Shown here piece by piece: positions 42,116 through 52,617 of a DNA stretch of 64,000 nt (position 1 is its first letter; each line of letters opens with the position of its first letter). The stretch spans positions 1,282,382 to 1,346,381 of the forward strand of contig NZ_AFIG01000001.1 of NCBI RefSeq assembly GCF_000214595.1. The letters run 5' to 3'. The notes beneath the pieces were generated by a model, which was not told where the DNA came from, did not search any database, and saw only the letters and a list, made by a program, of their open reading frames with translations. The translations under genes were made by a program, and so were the position numbers. Source of the stretch: Methylophaga thalassica MP. Lineage in GTDB: Bacteria; Pseudomonadota; Gammaproteobacteria; Nitrosococcales; Methylophagaceae.

Positions 42116-43858
42116 TTATGACAGCTCCCTTTCAGACTCTTGAGCAGGCGCACTGTATGGTGACATATGCATGTCATTGTGTGCCTTACCTTGAGCAATC
42201 ATCGGATATACGTTTTCTGTTTGATCGGTAACGATATCAAAGAAAACCAAACGATCTTTCATAGCAAAACCGCGTTCGAGTTCTGCCCTGAGATCTTCGG
42301 GTTTTTCAATGCGAATACCGACATGACCATAACTTTCCGTTAACTTCACAAAGTCTGGTAATGATTCCATATAAGAGTGCGAATAACGATTTTCATAGAA
42401 AAATTCCTGCCACTGACGAACCATACCTAAGTAACGATTATTCAGAGCAACAATTTTGATTGGCAGCCCATACTGCAGACAGGTCGATAATTCCTGAATA
42501 CACATTTGGATACTGCCTTCACCGGTAACACAAACAACCGTGTCATCAGGATAAGCTAACTGAACACCCATGGCAGCAGGTAAACCAAATCCCATGGTTC
42601 CCAGACCACCGGAATTAATCCAGCGATTGGGTTTATCAAAACCATAATATTGCGCTGCCCACATCTGATGCTGACCAACATCTGAAGTCACATAAGCATC
42701 ACCACTGGTAATGTCATGAACCATCTCTATTACCGATTGCGGCTTGATTTTATCGCTATTACGGTCATAGCTCATACATTGTTTAGCACGCCAGCCATTA
42801 ATGATTTTCCACCACTCTTCAATGGCTTTTTTCTGTGGCTTTTTACTGCTATTTGTCAACAAGTGGTTCATTTCCTGAAGCACGTCAGGAACACTACCCA
42901 CAATAGGAATATCTACCGTGATCGTCTTAGAAATGGACGAAGGATCGATATCAATATGCACGATCTGTGCGTGGGGGCAAAACTCTGCAATTTTTCCGGT
43001 TACCCTGTCATCAAAGCGAGCACCAATAGCAATTAGCACATCACAATCATGCATCGCCATATTCGCTTCATAAGTGCCATGCATCCCAAGCATACCAAGG
43101 AACTGTTTATCCGTTGAAGGATAAGCACCTAGCCCCATTAAGGTACTGGTAATTGGGAATCCAAGATGACGAACGAATTTTCGCAACTCCTCTGAGCCGT
43201 TACCTAATACAACACCACCCCCCGTGTAAATCATGGGTTTTTTGGCAGATAACATCAGATCAACAGCGCGTTTGATTTGACCGGTATGGCCTTTCACTGT
43301 TGGCTGATAAGAACGCATCACTACTTTTTCTGGGTAGTGATAAGGCACTTTTATAGACGGATCAGTAATGTCTTTAGGAACATCGACAACAACAGGACCT
43401 GGCCGACCAGTCGAAGCAACATAAAATGCTTTTTTAACTGTCTCAGCGAGATCATTGATATCTTTAACTAAAAAGTTGTGCTTAACGCACGGGCGTGTAA
43501 TCCCAACTGCATCAACTTCCTGAAAAGCATCACTACCAATAACAGCAGTGCTAACTTGACCGGTGATGACCACCATTGGAATGGAATCCATATATGCCGT
43601 TGCAATACCAGTGACAGCATTTGTAGCACCAGGACCAGATGTGACTAAGACCACACCAGGTTTACCTGTAGCCCGAGCGTAGCCATCTGCAGCATGTGTT
43701 GCAGCTTGCTCATGTCGAACCAGAATGTGTTTGACATCTTCCTGATTATATAGCGCGTCATAGATATGCAGCACTGCACCACCAGGATACCCGAAAAGGT
43801 ATTCAACACCTTCGTCTTTGAGACATTGAACTAATATCTCGGCACCACTTAATTCCAC
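42116..43858 (-). CDS. ilvB: Acetolactate synthase large subunit
   Basis: A 580-residue ThDP- and FAD-dependent enzyme that makes acetolactate from pyruvate. The ThDP glutamate is in [14 protein letters not shown], the FAD region lies in the middle, and the ThDP-Mg2+ motif GEGSIQM leads to [16 protein letters not shown]. The start is GTG at 43858, with AAGGGG about 6 nt upstream. No leader peptide of Ile/Val/Leu codons is seen in the 164-nt gap before it. Confidence 0.96.
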   Translation of the reverse strand: MELSGAEILVQCLKDEGVEYLFGYPGGAVLHIYDALYNQEDVKHILVRHEQAATHAADGYARATGKPGVVLVTSGPGATNAVTGIATAYMDSIPMVVITGQVSTAVIGSDAFQEVDAVGITRPCVKHNFLVKDINDLAETVKKAFYVASTGRPGPVVVDVPKDITDPSIKVPYHYPEKVVMRSYQPTVKGHTGQIKRAVDLMLSAKKPMIYTGGGVVLGNGSEELRKFVRHLGFPITSTLMGLGAYPSTDKQFLGMLGMHGTYEANMAMHDCDVLIAIGARFDDRVTGKIAEFCPHAQIVHIDIDPSSISKTITVDIPIVGSVPDVLQEMNHLLTNSSKKPQKKAIEEWWKIINGWRAKQCMSYDRNSDKIKPQSVIEMVHDITSGDAYVTSDVGQHQMWAAQYYGFDKPNRWINSGGLGTMGFGLPAAMGVQLAYPDDTVVCVTGEGSIQMCIQELSTCLQYGLPIKIVALNNRYLGMVRQWQEFFYENRYSHSYMESLPDFVKLTESYGHVGIRIEKPEDLRAELERGFAMKDRLVFFDIVTDQTENVYPMIAQGKAHNDMHMSPYSAPAQESERELS

Positions 43859-43916
43859 GTGTTCCCCTTATATGTATGCCGTTCTTTTTAGTGAGCTAAA
43901 AAATTGTAAACGTGTA

Positions 43917-43945
43917 AAGTTACTTGTAATGCTTGATAAGGTCAA
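43917..43945 (-). promoter_or_regulatory. Candidate promoter for ilvB
   Basis: On the leftward strand, TTGACC (43945-43940) and TAACTT (43922-43917) are 17 nt apart. The -35 is good and the -10 weak. It lies about 58 nt before the GTG of ilvB. Confidence 0.45.
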
Positions 43946-44022
43946 GAATAAGGTCTGTCGCCTCTCAGCGAAGAAAAGATCTATTTATCCTTAATGCATT
44001 TGCTGTGGCATAATTCGCCGCT

Positions 44023-45072
44023 ATGACACAATTAAATCAAAACCAAATAACGTTAACCCGACCAGACGACTGGCACTTACACTTGCGCGACGATCTGGCT
44101 CTTCAGCGCACAGTTGTTGATACCGCCAGAATATTCGGACGAGCCATCGTCATGCCAAATCTGCGACCACCAGTCATCAGTACCGCCCTGGCACTCGACT
44201 ATAAAAGCAGGATAGTTAAAAACATACCTGCAGATAGTCAGTTTCAACCGTTAATGACATTGTATCTCACCGATAACACCTCTGCCGATGAAATTTATCG
44301 CGCTAAAGAAAGTGGCGTTGTTCATGCCGTGAAACTCTATCCGGCTGGTGCAACAACCAATTCAGACGCTGGTGTCACCGATCTAAAACATTGTTATAAC
44401 GCCTTAGACGCGATGCAGAAAATAGGCATGCCATTACTTGTTCATGGTGAAGTGACGTCAGCTGATATTGATGTATTTGACCGTGAAAAAGTATTTATCG
44501 ATCAAGTATTAATTCCGCTGATTAATGACTTTCCTGAGTTAAGAATTGTGTTTGAACACATCACAACATCAAATGCTGCGGAATTTGTAGCGACGGCTAG
44601 CGAGAATATAGCTGCCACCATAACGCCACATCATCTTTTGTTAAATAGAAATGACCTTTTAGTCGGCGGCATTCATCCTCATCATTATTGTTTACCGGTA
44701 TTGAAGAGAAATACCCATCAACAGGCTTTGATACAAGCTGCCACCTGTGGCAGTAAAAAATTCTTTTTAGGCACTGATAGTGCACCGCATCCACGGTCAG
44801 GCAAAGAAACGAGCTGTGGCTGCGCAGGTATTTATAGCGCACATGCCGCTATCGAATTGTATGCAGAAGCGTTTGAAGCCGCACAGGCACTGGATAAATT
44901 AGAAGCTTTTGCCAGTTTTAATGGAGCCGATTTTTATCGTCTGCCAAGAAACGAAGATAAGATAAGCTTAGTCAAAGAAAGTTGGGATGTACCAGAAACG
45001 TTAAGTTTTGCTGACAGCTCATTGGTACCAATGCGAGCAGGCAAGCAAATACACTGGAAAGTCGTTAGTTAA
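44023..45072 (+). CDS. pyrC: Dihydroorotase
   Basis: A class II dihydroorotase of 349 aa that closes the pyrimidine ring. The binuclear metal site is given by HLHLRDD at the N-terminus, the carboxylated lysine region [24 protein letters not shown], and [13 protein letters not shown]. It is divergent from ilvB and ends in a hairpin that overlaps its own stop. Confidence 0.96.
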   Translation: MTQLNQNQITLTRPDDWHLHLRDDLALQRTVVDTARIFGRAIVMPNLRPPVISTALALDYKSRIVKNIPADSQFQPLMTLYLTDNTSADEIYRAKESGVVHAVKLYPAGATTNSDAGVTDLKHCYNALDAMQKIGMPLLVHGEVTSADIDVFDREKVFIDQVLIPLINDFPELRIVFEHITTSNAAEFVATASENIAATITPHHLLLNRNDLLVGGIHPHHYCLPVLKRNTHQQALIQAATCGSKKFFLGTDSAPHPRSGKETSCGCAGIYSAHAAIELYAEAFEAAQALDKLEAFASFNGADFYRLPRNEDKISLVKESWDVPETLSFADSSLVPMRAGKQIHWKVVS

Positions 45073-45084
45073 ACTAACGACTTT
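45058..45084. terminator. Bidirectional hairpin over both stop codons (pyrC and the GGDEF gene)
   Basis: A perfect 12-bp stem (AAAGTCGTTAGT / ACTAACGACTTT) with a 3-nt loop. The pyrC stop is the loop itself, and the stop of the convergent GGDEF gene lies in the right arm. The T-run on the rightward side is short (TTTTC). Confidence 0.65.
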
Positions 45085-46030
45085 TCTTGCGCTTATACAT
45101 CAGCGCATCGCCTTCAGAAAGTAGATCATTTATTGTCACGTGTTTTGCAGGATCAAAGAGTACAATCCCGTATGAAAAAGTAATGTCATACCCCAACGCT
45201 TGCTGCTCATTACAGCGTTCAATTTGCTGAGAAAATCGTTTCATCACTTGATCGACAGCTTTTTTGTCGGCATCAACTAATAGAATGACAAACTCATCTC
45301 CGCCCATTCTGGCCACTATGTCTGAATCTCTGCCGACGTCATCTAAAACGCTTGCGAACTGCTGAAGCGCTCTATCACCCTCGGCATGACCAAATTTATC
45401 ATTGATGGGTTTAAATTCATTAAGGTCAAGAAAAACTAAAGCTACGGGCAGCGCACCCCGTTTGCAGATATTCAAGGATTTTTCTGCCGACATATTAAAT
45501 CCTCGTCGGTTTAATATGCCTGTAAGTTCATCCATCGTAGCCAATTCAACCGCTTGAATTTCGTGCTCAACAATGGTGGCCAAGTCTCTCAATAACTGTC
45601 GGTCTTCCTCTGTGAAAGCTCTTGGCTTAACATCTTTGATACACAAGGTACCTAACTTACTGCCATCCAAGTAACGAATGGGGTAACCAGCATAAAAACG
45701 TATGTGCTTTTGACCTATCAATAAAGGGTTGTCGACAAAACGTTCATCTTGATGCGTATCCTCAACAACAAAGGCCCCCTCTCCTAAAATGGCATGACCG
45801 CAGAAAGACAGATCTCGGGGAGTTTCGGTGATATCCAAGCCCTGACAGGACTTAAACCATTGACGATTTTTATCAACAATGCTGACAAGTGCGACGGGAA
45901 CATCAAACAATTTAACAGCGATTCTTGTTAGTCGATCAAAACGTTCATCTGGTGCAGAATCAAGAATCGTCAGCGAATTCAGTGTCGCTAATCTTTCCTG
46001 TTCGTTCTCAGGTAAATCTGGTGTTTTCAT
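45074..46030 (-). CDS. GAF-GGDEF diguanylate cyclase
   Basis: A 318-residue soluble protein. Residues of about 20-160 form a GAF domain, with LDSAPDERFDRLTRIA and DLSFCGHAIL as seen in many GAF-GGDEF proteins. Residues of about 165-315 form the cyclase: the active site is GGDEF at 243-247, and an inhibitory I-site RDSD sits exactly 5 residues before it. It should make c-di-GMP from two GTP, with product inhibition, in response to an unknown signal on the GAF domain. Confidence 0.92.
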   Translation of the reverse strand: MKTPDLPENEQERLATLNSLTILDSAPDERFDRLTRIAVKLFDVPVALVSIVDKNRQWFKSCQGLDITETPRDLSFCGHAILGEGAFVVEDTHQDERFVDNPLLIGQKHIRFYAGYPIRYLDGSKLGTLCIKDVKPRAFTEEDRQLLRDLATIVEHEIQAVELATMDELTGILNRRGFNMSAEKSLNICKRGALPVALVFLDLNEFKPINDKFGHAEGDRALQQFASVLDDVGRDSDIVARMGGDEFVILLVDADKKAVDQVMKRFSQQIERCNEQQALGYDITFSYGIVLFDPAKHVTINDLLSEGDALMYKRKKSR

Positions 46031-46132
46031 TTAAAACTCCAGTTTTAGAAATGCAAAAACATCATAAATCACAATACATATTGTGTATATGAGCAATCTT
46101 TTATTCACCCGTTAGAGCAAGGTATGTATGTG

Positions 46133-46170
46133 AAAAAAAGGCTCATTTCGCAATTAACGAAATGAGCCTT
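46133..46170 (-). terminator. Rho-independent terminator of the dapA-bamC-MBL-purC unit
   Basis: A perfect 13-bp stem (AAGGCTCATTTCG / CGAAATGAGCCTT) with a 7-nt loop, followed by seven T on the leftward strand. It lies 13 nt after the purC stop. Confidence 0.92.
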
Positions 46171-46182
46171 AATAACTTGAAC

Positions 46183-46893
46183 CTATAATTTAACGCCTAT
46201 ACGCTGTGCTACTTCTTCATAGGCTTCGATTACACCACCCAAACCTTGTCTGAAACGATCTTTATCCAGTTTTTTACGTGTTTCTGCATCCCACAGACGG
46301 CAACCATCTGGACTAAACTCATCACCTAAATAAATCTCGCCTTTGAACAAACCGAACTCCAGCTTATAGTCGACCAAGATCATCCCAGCATCAGCAAATA
46401 ATTTCTGCAAATGTTCATTAACTTTAAACGTCAACTCTTTCATTTTGCTTATATCTTCAGCTTTTGCCCATCCGAATGTTTCGATGTGATATTCATTAAT
46501 CATCGGATCATGTAATGCATCATTTTTCAGGAAAAATTCAAATACGGGTGGATTGAGTTCAAGTCCATCTTCAACGCCAAGGCGACGAACCAGACTACCT
46601 GAAGCCACATTACGTACGACACATTCCACAGGCACCATTTTCATGTTTTTAACCAATGATTCGGTGTCGTTCAGCAACGCTTCAAAATGCGTCGGAATAC
46701 CTTTATCTGCCAGATATTGCATGATGAAAGCATTGAATTTGTTATTAACCATGCCTTTGCGGTTTAACTGTTCAACTTTTTCACCATCAAATGCCGAGGT
46801 GTCATCACGAAAGCTCAGAACGACATAATCTTCATTATCCGTAGCAAAAACACTTTTGGCTTTACCAGAATACAATTCTTGTTTCTTTTGCAT
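46183..46893 (-). CDS. purC: SAICAR synthase (PurC)
   Basis: A 236-residue phosphoribosylaminoimidazole-succinocarboxamide synthase. The start [14 protein letters not shown], the ATP/substrate segment [14 protein letters not shown], and LVDYKLEFG and [11 protein letters not shown] are diagnostic. It closes the dapA-bamC-MBL-purC unit; E. coli has dapA-bamC-purC. Confidence 0.97.
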   Translation of the reverse strand: MQKKQELYSGKAKSVFATDNEDYVVLSFRDDTSAFDGEKVEQLNRKGMVNNKFNAFIMQYLADKGIPTHFEALLNDTESLVKNMKMVPVECVVRNVASGSLVRRLGVEDGLELNPPVFEFFLKNDALHDPMINEYHIETFGWAKAEDISKMKELTFKVNEHLQKLFADAGMILVDYKLEFGLFKGEIYLGDEFSPDGCRLWDAETRKKLDKDRFRQGLGGVIEAYEEVAQRIGVKL

Positions 46894-46903
46894 CAGCTAT
46901 CTC

Positions 46904-47671
46904 TTAGCGGTTAGTTATTTCACGCCAGTCAAAACCGGCCTCTTGGTCTGCAATGCCAATCCAGTCATGTTCACATGCCAGTGCATCAGCGAGCAATGGC
47001 ACAACAAGTGACGGACAATTATTTTTTTCAGAAATATGCATTGCCATAATATGCTGCAAGTTCGTGGTGTCAATTTTCTCAAGTAATGAGGCGGATTGCA
47101 CGTTATTTAAATGACCCAGCCTGCCACCAACTCGACGTTTAAGATGTTCGGGGTATTCCCCCTGCTCGAGCATCATCATATCGTGATTAGCTTCTAACAA
47201 TAATCCATGACAACCCGACAATATTTGCTCAATCAAAGGTGTAATTGAGCCCACATCTGTCAATAATCCTAAACGGTGTTGTCCATCACCAAATACAAAC
47301 TGGCTGGGCTCTCTTGCATCATGCGGAACTGGGAAAGGTTCAACTTCCAAATCCTTGATGCTGAAGGTTTCGTGACAATTAAATGTTTTAATGTGAGGTG
47401 CAACATCTTCAGGTAAACAGCCTGCAGTGCCAGGTGTTGTATAGACTGGTAGGCGATATTTACGTGCCATGACCCGGATGCCTGCCATATGATCCGCATG
47501 TTCATGCGTCACTAATAAAGCTGACAGTTGATGAGGATCGACGCCCAGCATTTGCAAACGTTTTTCAGCCTCACGAGCAGAAAAACCACAGTCAATCATG
47601 ACTGTGGTTTCTCCCGATGTTACCAGCGTAGCGTTTCCTCGACTACCACTTCCAAGGGAAGCAAAACGCAT
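46904..47671 (-). CDS. Metallo-beta-lactamase-fold hydrolase, YycJ/WalJ-like
   Basis: A 255-residue MBL protein. The metal ligands are in VTHEHADHMAGI (HxHxDH) with further ligands at PHDAREP, LLTDVGS and EANHD. The opening MRFASLGSGSRGNATLV fits the YycJ/WalJ subgroup, possible nucleases or phosphodiesterases. Its start shares its A with the bamC stop (TAATG). It is inserted between bamC and purC relative to E. coli. Confidence 0.85.
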   Translation of the reverse strand: MRFASLGSGSRGNATLVTSGETTVMIDCGFSAREAEKRLQMLGVDPHQLSALLVTHEHADHMAGIRVMARKYRLPVYTTPGTAGCLPEDVAPHIKTFNCHETFSIKDLEVEPFPVPHDAREPSQFVFGDGQHRLGLLTDVGSITPLIEQILSGCHGLLLEANHDMMMLEQGEYPEHLKRRVGGRLGHLNNVQSASLLEKIDTTNLQHIMAMHISEKNNCPSLVVPLLADALACEHDWIGIADQEAGFDWREITNR

Positions 47672-48702
47672 TACGGTGCAAGTTGTTCCTGAATCAGATC
47701 TAACAAACGTTTAGCAGATTCATCAGAAGTTCGCACTTCATTTGAATCTAATACCATCACACGTGTTTGATCAGCATCAGACAGCAACTTAATGTAGTAG
47801 TATTCGTTTGGTTTTTTCTCAACATCATCACGCCAGAAAGCCAGCTTACTCAGCATGCCTTCATCATCTTCTTCGGCTTTCTTGAATGGATCAATATAAC
47901 GAACAAAGTATTGTCCTTTAGTACGATCACGATCTTCTACAGAGAAACCTTTGCTATCAAGTACACGTCCGACTCGGCCCCAAACAGTTTGGAAATCCTG
48001 CTCAATCAGTAAGCTTTGCTGACCATTGCTATCATCCATCAGTAAGACACGCGCTGTTTCTTCTGGTGGTGGTGCTGGCGTAGCTAATTTAAACTGTTCC
48101 ATATCCTGTTGATAAAGCGTACCTAAATAATCAGCCAGTTGACGAAGCATGGCTTCATCTTTCTGAGTATTCGCTTGCTCATCATCAGGGTTACCTAAAT
48201 AGACTTTCGCCATCTTAGAGGTATCGCCTCGTTCCACTCGGATTCGATACACATAACCATCTGCATCAGGCGTTGTATCCATCAAACCAATGCGGTCATC
48301 TGCGCGAGCAATGCCCAAGTTTTTGGTAGCCCAGAAATCAATGATGCGCTGCCAAGTCACTTCACGTTCACCTGGCACAACGAGATGTCGGTCTTTACCT
48401 TCACCTGACAGTGCGGGTTTTGTATCCGGTGTAATGTTGTATTTAGCTGCCAGCGGATTTGTCGCTGCTTCTTCAAATTCAGAGTAAGTTGCAGTATTTG
48501 TTTGATTACCGGAAATATCATCTTTAATACGGCTTGTGCTTAAATCCGGCGGCACATCAAGCGGTGGCATGGTTTCAGCTTTACGGTATTTCTGAGTATT
48601 GTCAGGAACCACCTCATCCAATGATGAAAAAGCGCCACAAGCAGTTAGAGCAGTCGTCATCATGACAACCAGCGATGTTTGTTTAAATAATTTTACGTTC
48701 AT
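47671..48702 (-). CDS. bamC: Outer-membrane assembly lipoprotein BamC
   Basis: A 343-residue lipoprotein with lipobox LTAC near residue 22. The mature start GAFSSLDEVVPDNTQKYRKA matches the conserved unstructured N-terminal lasso that binds BamD, and two helix-grip domains follow. It is part of the BAM complex, which inserts beta-barrel proteins. The dapA neighbour supports the call. Confidence 0.93.
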   Translation of the reverse strand: MNVKLFKQTSLVVMMTTALTACGAFSSLDEVVPDNTQKYRKAETMPPLDVPPDLSTSRIKDDISGNQTNTATYSEFEEAATNPLAAKYNITPDTKPALSGEGKDRHLVVPGEREVTWQRIIDFWATKNLGIARADDRIGLMDTTPDADGYVYRIRVERGDTSKMAKVYLGNPDDEQANTQKDEAMLRQLADYLGTLYQQDMEQFKLATPAPPPEETARVLLMDDSNGQQSLLIEQDFQTVWGRVGRVLDSKGFSVEDRDRTKGQYFVRYIDPFKKAEEDDEGMLSKLAFWRDDVEKKPNEYYYIKLLSDADQTRVMVLDSNEVRTSDESAKRLLDLIQEQLAP

Positions 48703-48726
48703 TTAATACAGTTCACTCACTTGAAT

Positions 48727-49605
48727 TTAGTTTAGAACACCGGCAGTGTTCAATGCATCACGCACAGATTGATGATAATTCTCAGACAATACCGTCATTG
48801 GCAGACGAATGCCACTAGAAATAAGTCTCATTTCGTTCAAAGCCCACTTAACAGGTATAGGGTTTGATTCTACAAATAAGAACTGGTGTAGTGCGACTAA
48901 CTTTAAATTGATTTCGCGTGCCAGCGTCTCATCACCAGCAAGAGCAGCCTGACACATTTCATGCATCAGTTTCGGTGCGACATTTGCGGTAACAGAAATG
49001 ACACCCTGACCTCCTGCGAGAATAAAATCGACAGTATTGGCATCTTCACCGGTATAAAGTTCAAATCCTTCTCGTGATAATTGTTTAATTTGTTGAACAC
49101 GAGATACATCACCAGTGGCTTCTTTGATACCGATGATATTGGACAGTTCAGAAAGCCTTCCGACCGTTTCTGGTAACAGATCAGACGCTGTGCGACCTGG
49201 AACGTTATAGAGAATTTGTGGAATGTTGACGGCTTCAGCAATAGCTTTGAAATGGAGATACATCCCCTGCTGAGTCGGTTTATTGTAATAAGGTGCGACC
49301 AGCAATACAGCGTCAACACCCAGATCTTTTGCAGATTGAGTCAGTTCGATAGCTTCTGACGTGGAGTTAGCACCTGTACCCGCAATAACAGGAATACGAC
49401 CATTAACTTGTTCTACCACCAGACGAATCACGTCGCAGTGTTCTTCTACGCTCAAGGTTGCAGATTCACCGGTCGTACCGACAGCGACAATGGCATCTGT
49501 GCCCTGGCTGATATGAAACTCGACCAGCTTTCGCAGGCTGTCAACATCCAAGGCACCATCTGCCTGCATGGGTGTGACAAGAGCTACCATACTGCCGCTA
49601 AACAT
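48727..49605 (-). CDS. dapA: 4-hydroxy-tetrahydrodipicolinate synthase
   Basis: A 292-residue TIM-barrel enzyme of lysine and peptidoglycan precursor synthesis. The Schiff-base lysine is in [10 protein letters not shown], the tyrosine is in LYNVPGRT, and GTTGESATL is the pyruvate loop. It is the first gene of the dapA-bamC-MBL-purC unit. Confidence 0.97.
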   Translation of the reverse strand: MFSGSMVALVTPMQADGALDVDSLRKLVEFHISQGTDAIVAVGTTGESATLSVEEHCDVIRLVVEQVNGRIPVIAGTGANSTSEAIELTQSAKDLGVDAVLLVAPYYNKPTQQGMYLHFKAIAEAVNIPQILYNVPGRTASDLLPETVGRLSELSNIIGIKEATGDVSRVQQIKQLSREGFELYTGEDANTVDFILAGGQGVISVTANVAPKLMHEMCQAALAGDETLAREINLKLVALHQFLFVESNPIPVKWALNEMRLISSGIRLPMTVLSENYHQSVRDALNTAGVLN

Positions 49606-49724
49606 ATTTAAATGACTCCGAAAAAATAACAGGCATGGTACTTTGCCTGCCTGTTGATGACAAGATCAGACTGAATTGTGTAAGGTACTTTGCTTTCTAA
49701 ATCTTTTCAAACAGGACGACTAAG

Positions 49725-50192
49725 ATGACACAAGTACGATTAGGTGAAGCTGTCCCAGACTTTACGCTGCCAAGCACAGGCGATAAAACATTCCAACTTT
49801 CAGCGCTCAAAGGTAAACGTGTTTTGATCTATTTTTATCCAAAGGATAATACGCCCGGTTGTACACTTGAAGGTCAAAACTTCCGCGATAATATCGACTT
49901 TTTCAATGAGCATAATACCGTCATTTTTGGTATTTCACGTGACAGCCTTCGTATGCATGAAAATTTCAAAACTAAGCAGGCATTTCCTTTTGACTTACTG
50001 TCTGACGCTGATGAAGAAGCCTGCCAGTTATTTGATGTGATCAAACTTAAAAAACTCTACGGGAAAGAACATCTGGGCATTGTCCGCAGTACGTTTTTAA
50101 TCGATGAAAATGGTGTACTTCAACAAGAGTGGCGAAATGTGAAGGTCAAAGATCATTTAGATGAAGTAAAACAAGCAATACTTGACCTATAG
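49725..50192 (+). CDS. bcp: Bcp/PrxQ-type thiol peroxidase
   Basis: A 155-residue peroxiredoxin. The peroxidatic cysteine is in YPKDNTPGCTLEG near residue 46. A second cysteine near residue 103 (EEACQLFD) is far from the usual +5 resolving position, which is not a cysteine here, so it may use external thiols. It has an AGGA 8 nt ahead of the start. Confidence 0.92.
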   Translation: MTQVRLGEAVPDFTLPSTGDKTFQLSALKGKRVLIYFYPKDNTPGCTLEGQNFRDNIDFFNEHNTVIFGISRDSLRMHENFKTKQAFPFDLLSDADEEACQLFDVIKLKKLYGKEHLGIVRSTFLIDENGVLQQEWRNVKVKDHLDEVKQAILDL

Positions 50193-50324
50193 ATACCGGA
50201 TACAGACTTGGCCATGTTACAACCACGACCGTGCCCATAATGGAACATCTATCTTTATCATCCGCACTAAATTTGTGCACTTTTTGTCAATACCACTTTG
50301 TAGGTATACCAAAATAGATAGTCT

Positions 50325-50340
50325 TGGCGATTGGTCTGCT
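50325..50340 (+). promoter_or_regulatory. Candidate sigma54 (RpoN) promoter for the chemoreceptor gene
   Basis: TGGC at 50325-50328 and TGCT at 50337-50340, with the -24 GG and -12 GC exactly 10 nt apart, the RpoN spacing. The start codon is 43 nt downstream. Non-core bases match poorly, so this is a candidate only. Confidence 0.5.
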
Positions 50341-50382
50341 TTTTGCCTCTCGCAGTGTTAAACAACACTGTTAGGGGTAACA

Positions 50383-52530
50383 ATGAGTCAATTACGAAGT
50401 ACTTCCATGAATCTTAGCCACAAAGAAAAAACGTGGCTACCGTGGTTTGGACCAACAGGGAAACTGGCCATGTCCTGGTCGTGTCGCCTTAATCGACACA
50501 ACTATGCCGCTGTCGAAAAAACATTTGAGGGAATCGCCGCTACCCGAGTAAAAATTCTTCAGCAATGGGTAGAAAATCAATGGAATCAAATGTCGTTTTT
50601 AGCTGAACAGCTAGCGGGTTCTTATCCAGAGCTACAAGCATCGCTGTTGGACGATCGGCTCAAGGCTGCGCCAGATTTCTCTGAATTATTTATCATTGAT
50701 ACCTCTGGCAAGGTCACTCACTCAACGTACAGCTCGCACGTCAATAAAGCAGACCTATCGAGTAAAGCGGTGCAGCATGGACTATCCGCACCGTTTCTTC
50801 ACGGCCCTTATGTCGACAAATTAACCCTAGAAATTGGTCCTTCAAGCTCTAAGTTCCATGATGAAGTTACACTGATGTTCTACCAACCATTGATTGTAGA
50901 TGGTGAGAGCGTCGGAGCCATATGTGGTCGTGTACCAAATGATGTGTTAGGTGATCTTATCCAGCGTGAAGCAGGTCATATCTATACCGAATCAGGTGAC
51001 AACTATATTTTTATGGTCGAATCGCGGTTCGATCCTACTTTGCAACAGGGCATAGCCCTCTCCCGCTCACGTTTTGAAGATAATACGTTTTCACATGGCG
51101 AAAACCTGAAAAGCGGTATTCATACAGCTTTTGGTGTCGTAAAAATTCAACACCATACCGAGTTTGAAATACGCTTTACTGATCCGGCAACCAACGAGCT
51201 TCATCCAGGTGTACGTGAGACCATTCGCAACGGCGAAAACCTATTTGTCACCTATCCTGGTTACTCAGATTACCGGCACATCCCTGTTATTGGTAAAGGT
51301 GTCACCTTCCAATTAAAAGGTTCGCCAGATCGTTGGGGCATGATGTGTGAAGGTGATCTTGAGGAAGTTTACCGACGACGTTCAGTCAATGTCAGTTTAA
51401 TGAAAGGCTTTGTCTGGTCAATGTCACTACTGCTGGGTACCAATATGGCATTACATGCTTTCACCCAATTGCCTGTAGTAGCTGTCAATGCTTTATCGAT
51501 TGTCATGATTGCTGTGATAGCCATGATGTATAAGAAATTGACGACCAATCCACTGGCCAACCGCCTTGACCAAATGACCCACGTTATTCAGACGATTGCC
51601 GAGGGTGAAGGTAACCTGGCACAGCGACTTGATAACACGAAATTTGTTAACGACGAAACGGGTGATATGGGACGTTGGATAAATAGCTTTATTGATAATC
51701 TGGATGGCATTGTTGGTCAAGTCATCAAAACCAGTACGAATGTCCGACGCACGAATGAAGCTATGCTCGAAACAAACCGGGAAGCGTTTCATGTTTCTAA
51801 TGAAGTAGCTAGTGCGATAGAAAGAATGTTGCAGCTGCTGGAAGATCAAATCCGTGACATTGGCAATGCATCAAACACAGCAGAAGCAATGAAGCAAGCG
51901 ATGGACGAAGTTGTTCAAGAGGCCAGACTGCAATATGAGTCGGTACGAAGTGGTACACAGGAAATTCGTGATGTGGTGGAAACATCAGCTAAAGCGGTTC
52001 AATCCCTACATAATCGTACCGCAGAAATCGGCAATATTATTGGCGTCATCACTGAAATCACTAATCAAACCAATTTGCTCGCACTAAATGCGGCTATTGA
52101 AGCTGCCAGAGCCGGTGATCATGGTAGAGGTTTCTCAGTGGTGGCAGATGAAGTCCGTAACCTAGCACAAAGAACAGCTACATCGGCTGATGAAATTCAG
52201 AAAATGATTGAAACCATTCAGTCTGAAACGCTGGAAGCGTATAAATTTATGGAGTCAGGTGTGGAAAATGTGGACCGCAGCCTGAAGAAAACGGAAGAAG
52301 CCTCTTCTGAAAATACACAATTACATCAGTTAGTTGAACAAATGTTCTCCACCATTAAACAACTTGATCAGAATAGTCAGTTGCACGGTGCCACTGCACG
52401 GGACGTTGGACACTCGGCAAGCTTGATGACACAAGCCATTGATGCCTTGCAGCATCGCTCTGTTATGGTAAAAAACACTGCCCAAAAGCTCAGCCAACTG
52501 GTTGGCGTTTTCAGTGTCAGTACTCAGTAA
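50383..52530 (+). CDS. Methyl-accepting chemotaxis protein with Cache-like domain and no N-terminal membrane anchor
   Basis: A 715-residue chemoreceptor. Residues 30-330 are a Cache-like sensor ([34 protein letters not shown]). Two hydrophobic helices follow at about 346-365 and 368-386 ([20 protein letters not shown]), then a HAMP-like region and the signalling domain, with its tip at [20 protein letters not shown]. There is no hydrophobic segment before the sensor, so sensor and signalling domain should both be cytoplasmic, unlike standard receptors. No C-terminal CheR-binding pentapeptide is seen. AGGGG lies just ahead of the ATG. Confidence 0.88.
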   Translation: MSQLRSTSMNLSHKEKTWLPWFGPTGKLAMSWSCRLNRHNYAAVEKTFEGIAATRVKILQQWVENQWNQMSFLAEQLAGSYPELQASLLDDRLKAAPDFSELFIIDTSGKVTHSTYSSHVNKADLSSKAVQHGLSAPFLHGPYVDKLTLEIGPSSSKFHDEVTLMFYQPLIVDGESVGAICGRVPNDVLGDLIQREAGHIYTESGDNYIFMVESRFDPTLQQGIALSRSRFEDNTFSHGENLKSGIHTAFGVVKIQHHTEFEIRFTDPATNELHPGVRETIRNGENLFVTYPGYSDYRHIPVIGKGVTFQLKGSPDRWGMMCEGDLEEVYRRRSVNVSLMKGFVWSMSLLLGTNMALHAFTQLPVVAVNALSIVMIAVIAMMYKKLTTNPLANRLDQMTHVIQTIAEGEGNLAQRLDNTKFVNDETGDMGRWINSFIDNLDGIVGQVIKTSTNVRRTNEAMLETNREAFHVSNEVASAIERMLQLLEDQIRDIGNASNTAEAMKQAMDEVVQEARLQYESVRSGTQEIRDVVETSAKAVQSLHNRTAEIGNIIGVITEITNQTNLLALNAAIEAARAGDHGRGFSVVADEVRNLAQRTATSADEIQKMIETIQSETLEAYKFMESGVENVDRSLKKTEEASSENTQLHQLVEQMFSTIKQLDQNSQLHGATARDVGHSASLMTQAIDALQHRSVMVKNTAQKLSQLVGVFSVSTQ

Positions 52531-52545
52531 ATTTTCAGAAAATAT

Positions 52546-52567
52546 AAGCAGATAGGGATATCTGCTT
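52546..52567 (+). terminator. Hairpin after the chemoreceptor gene
   Basis: A perfect 9-bp stem (AAGCAGATA / TATCTGCTT) with a GGGA loop, 16 nt after the stop, followed by pyrimidine-rich sequence rather than a clean T-run. Confidence 0.55.
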
Positions 52568-52617
52568 CATTTCTCTTGTCTCCTATTTTGTGTTTAGCCA
52601 GAAAAGGAGATTGCTTT

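Noticed and set aside
43859-44022. Possible leader peptide or attenuator for ilvB
   Set aside because: No short frame rich in Ile, Val or Leu codons and no terminator hairpin is present in the gap.
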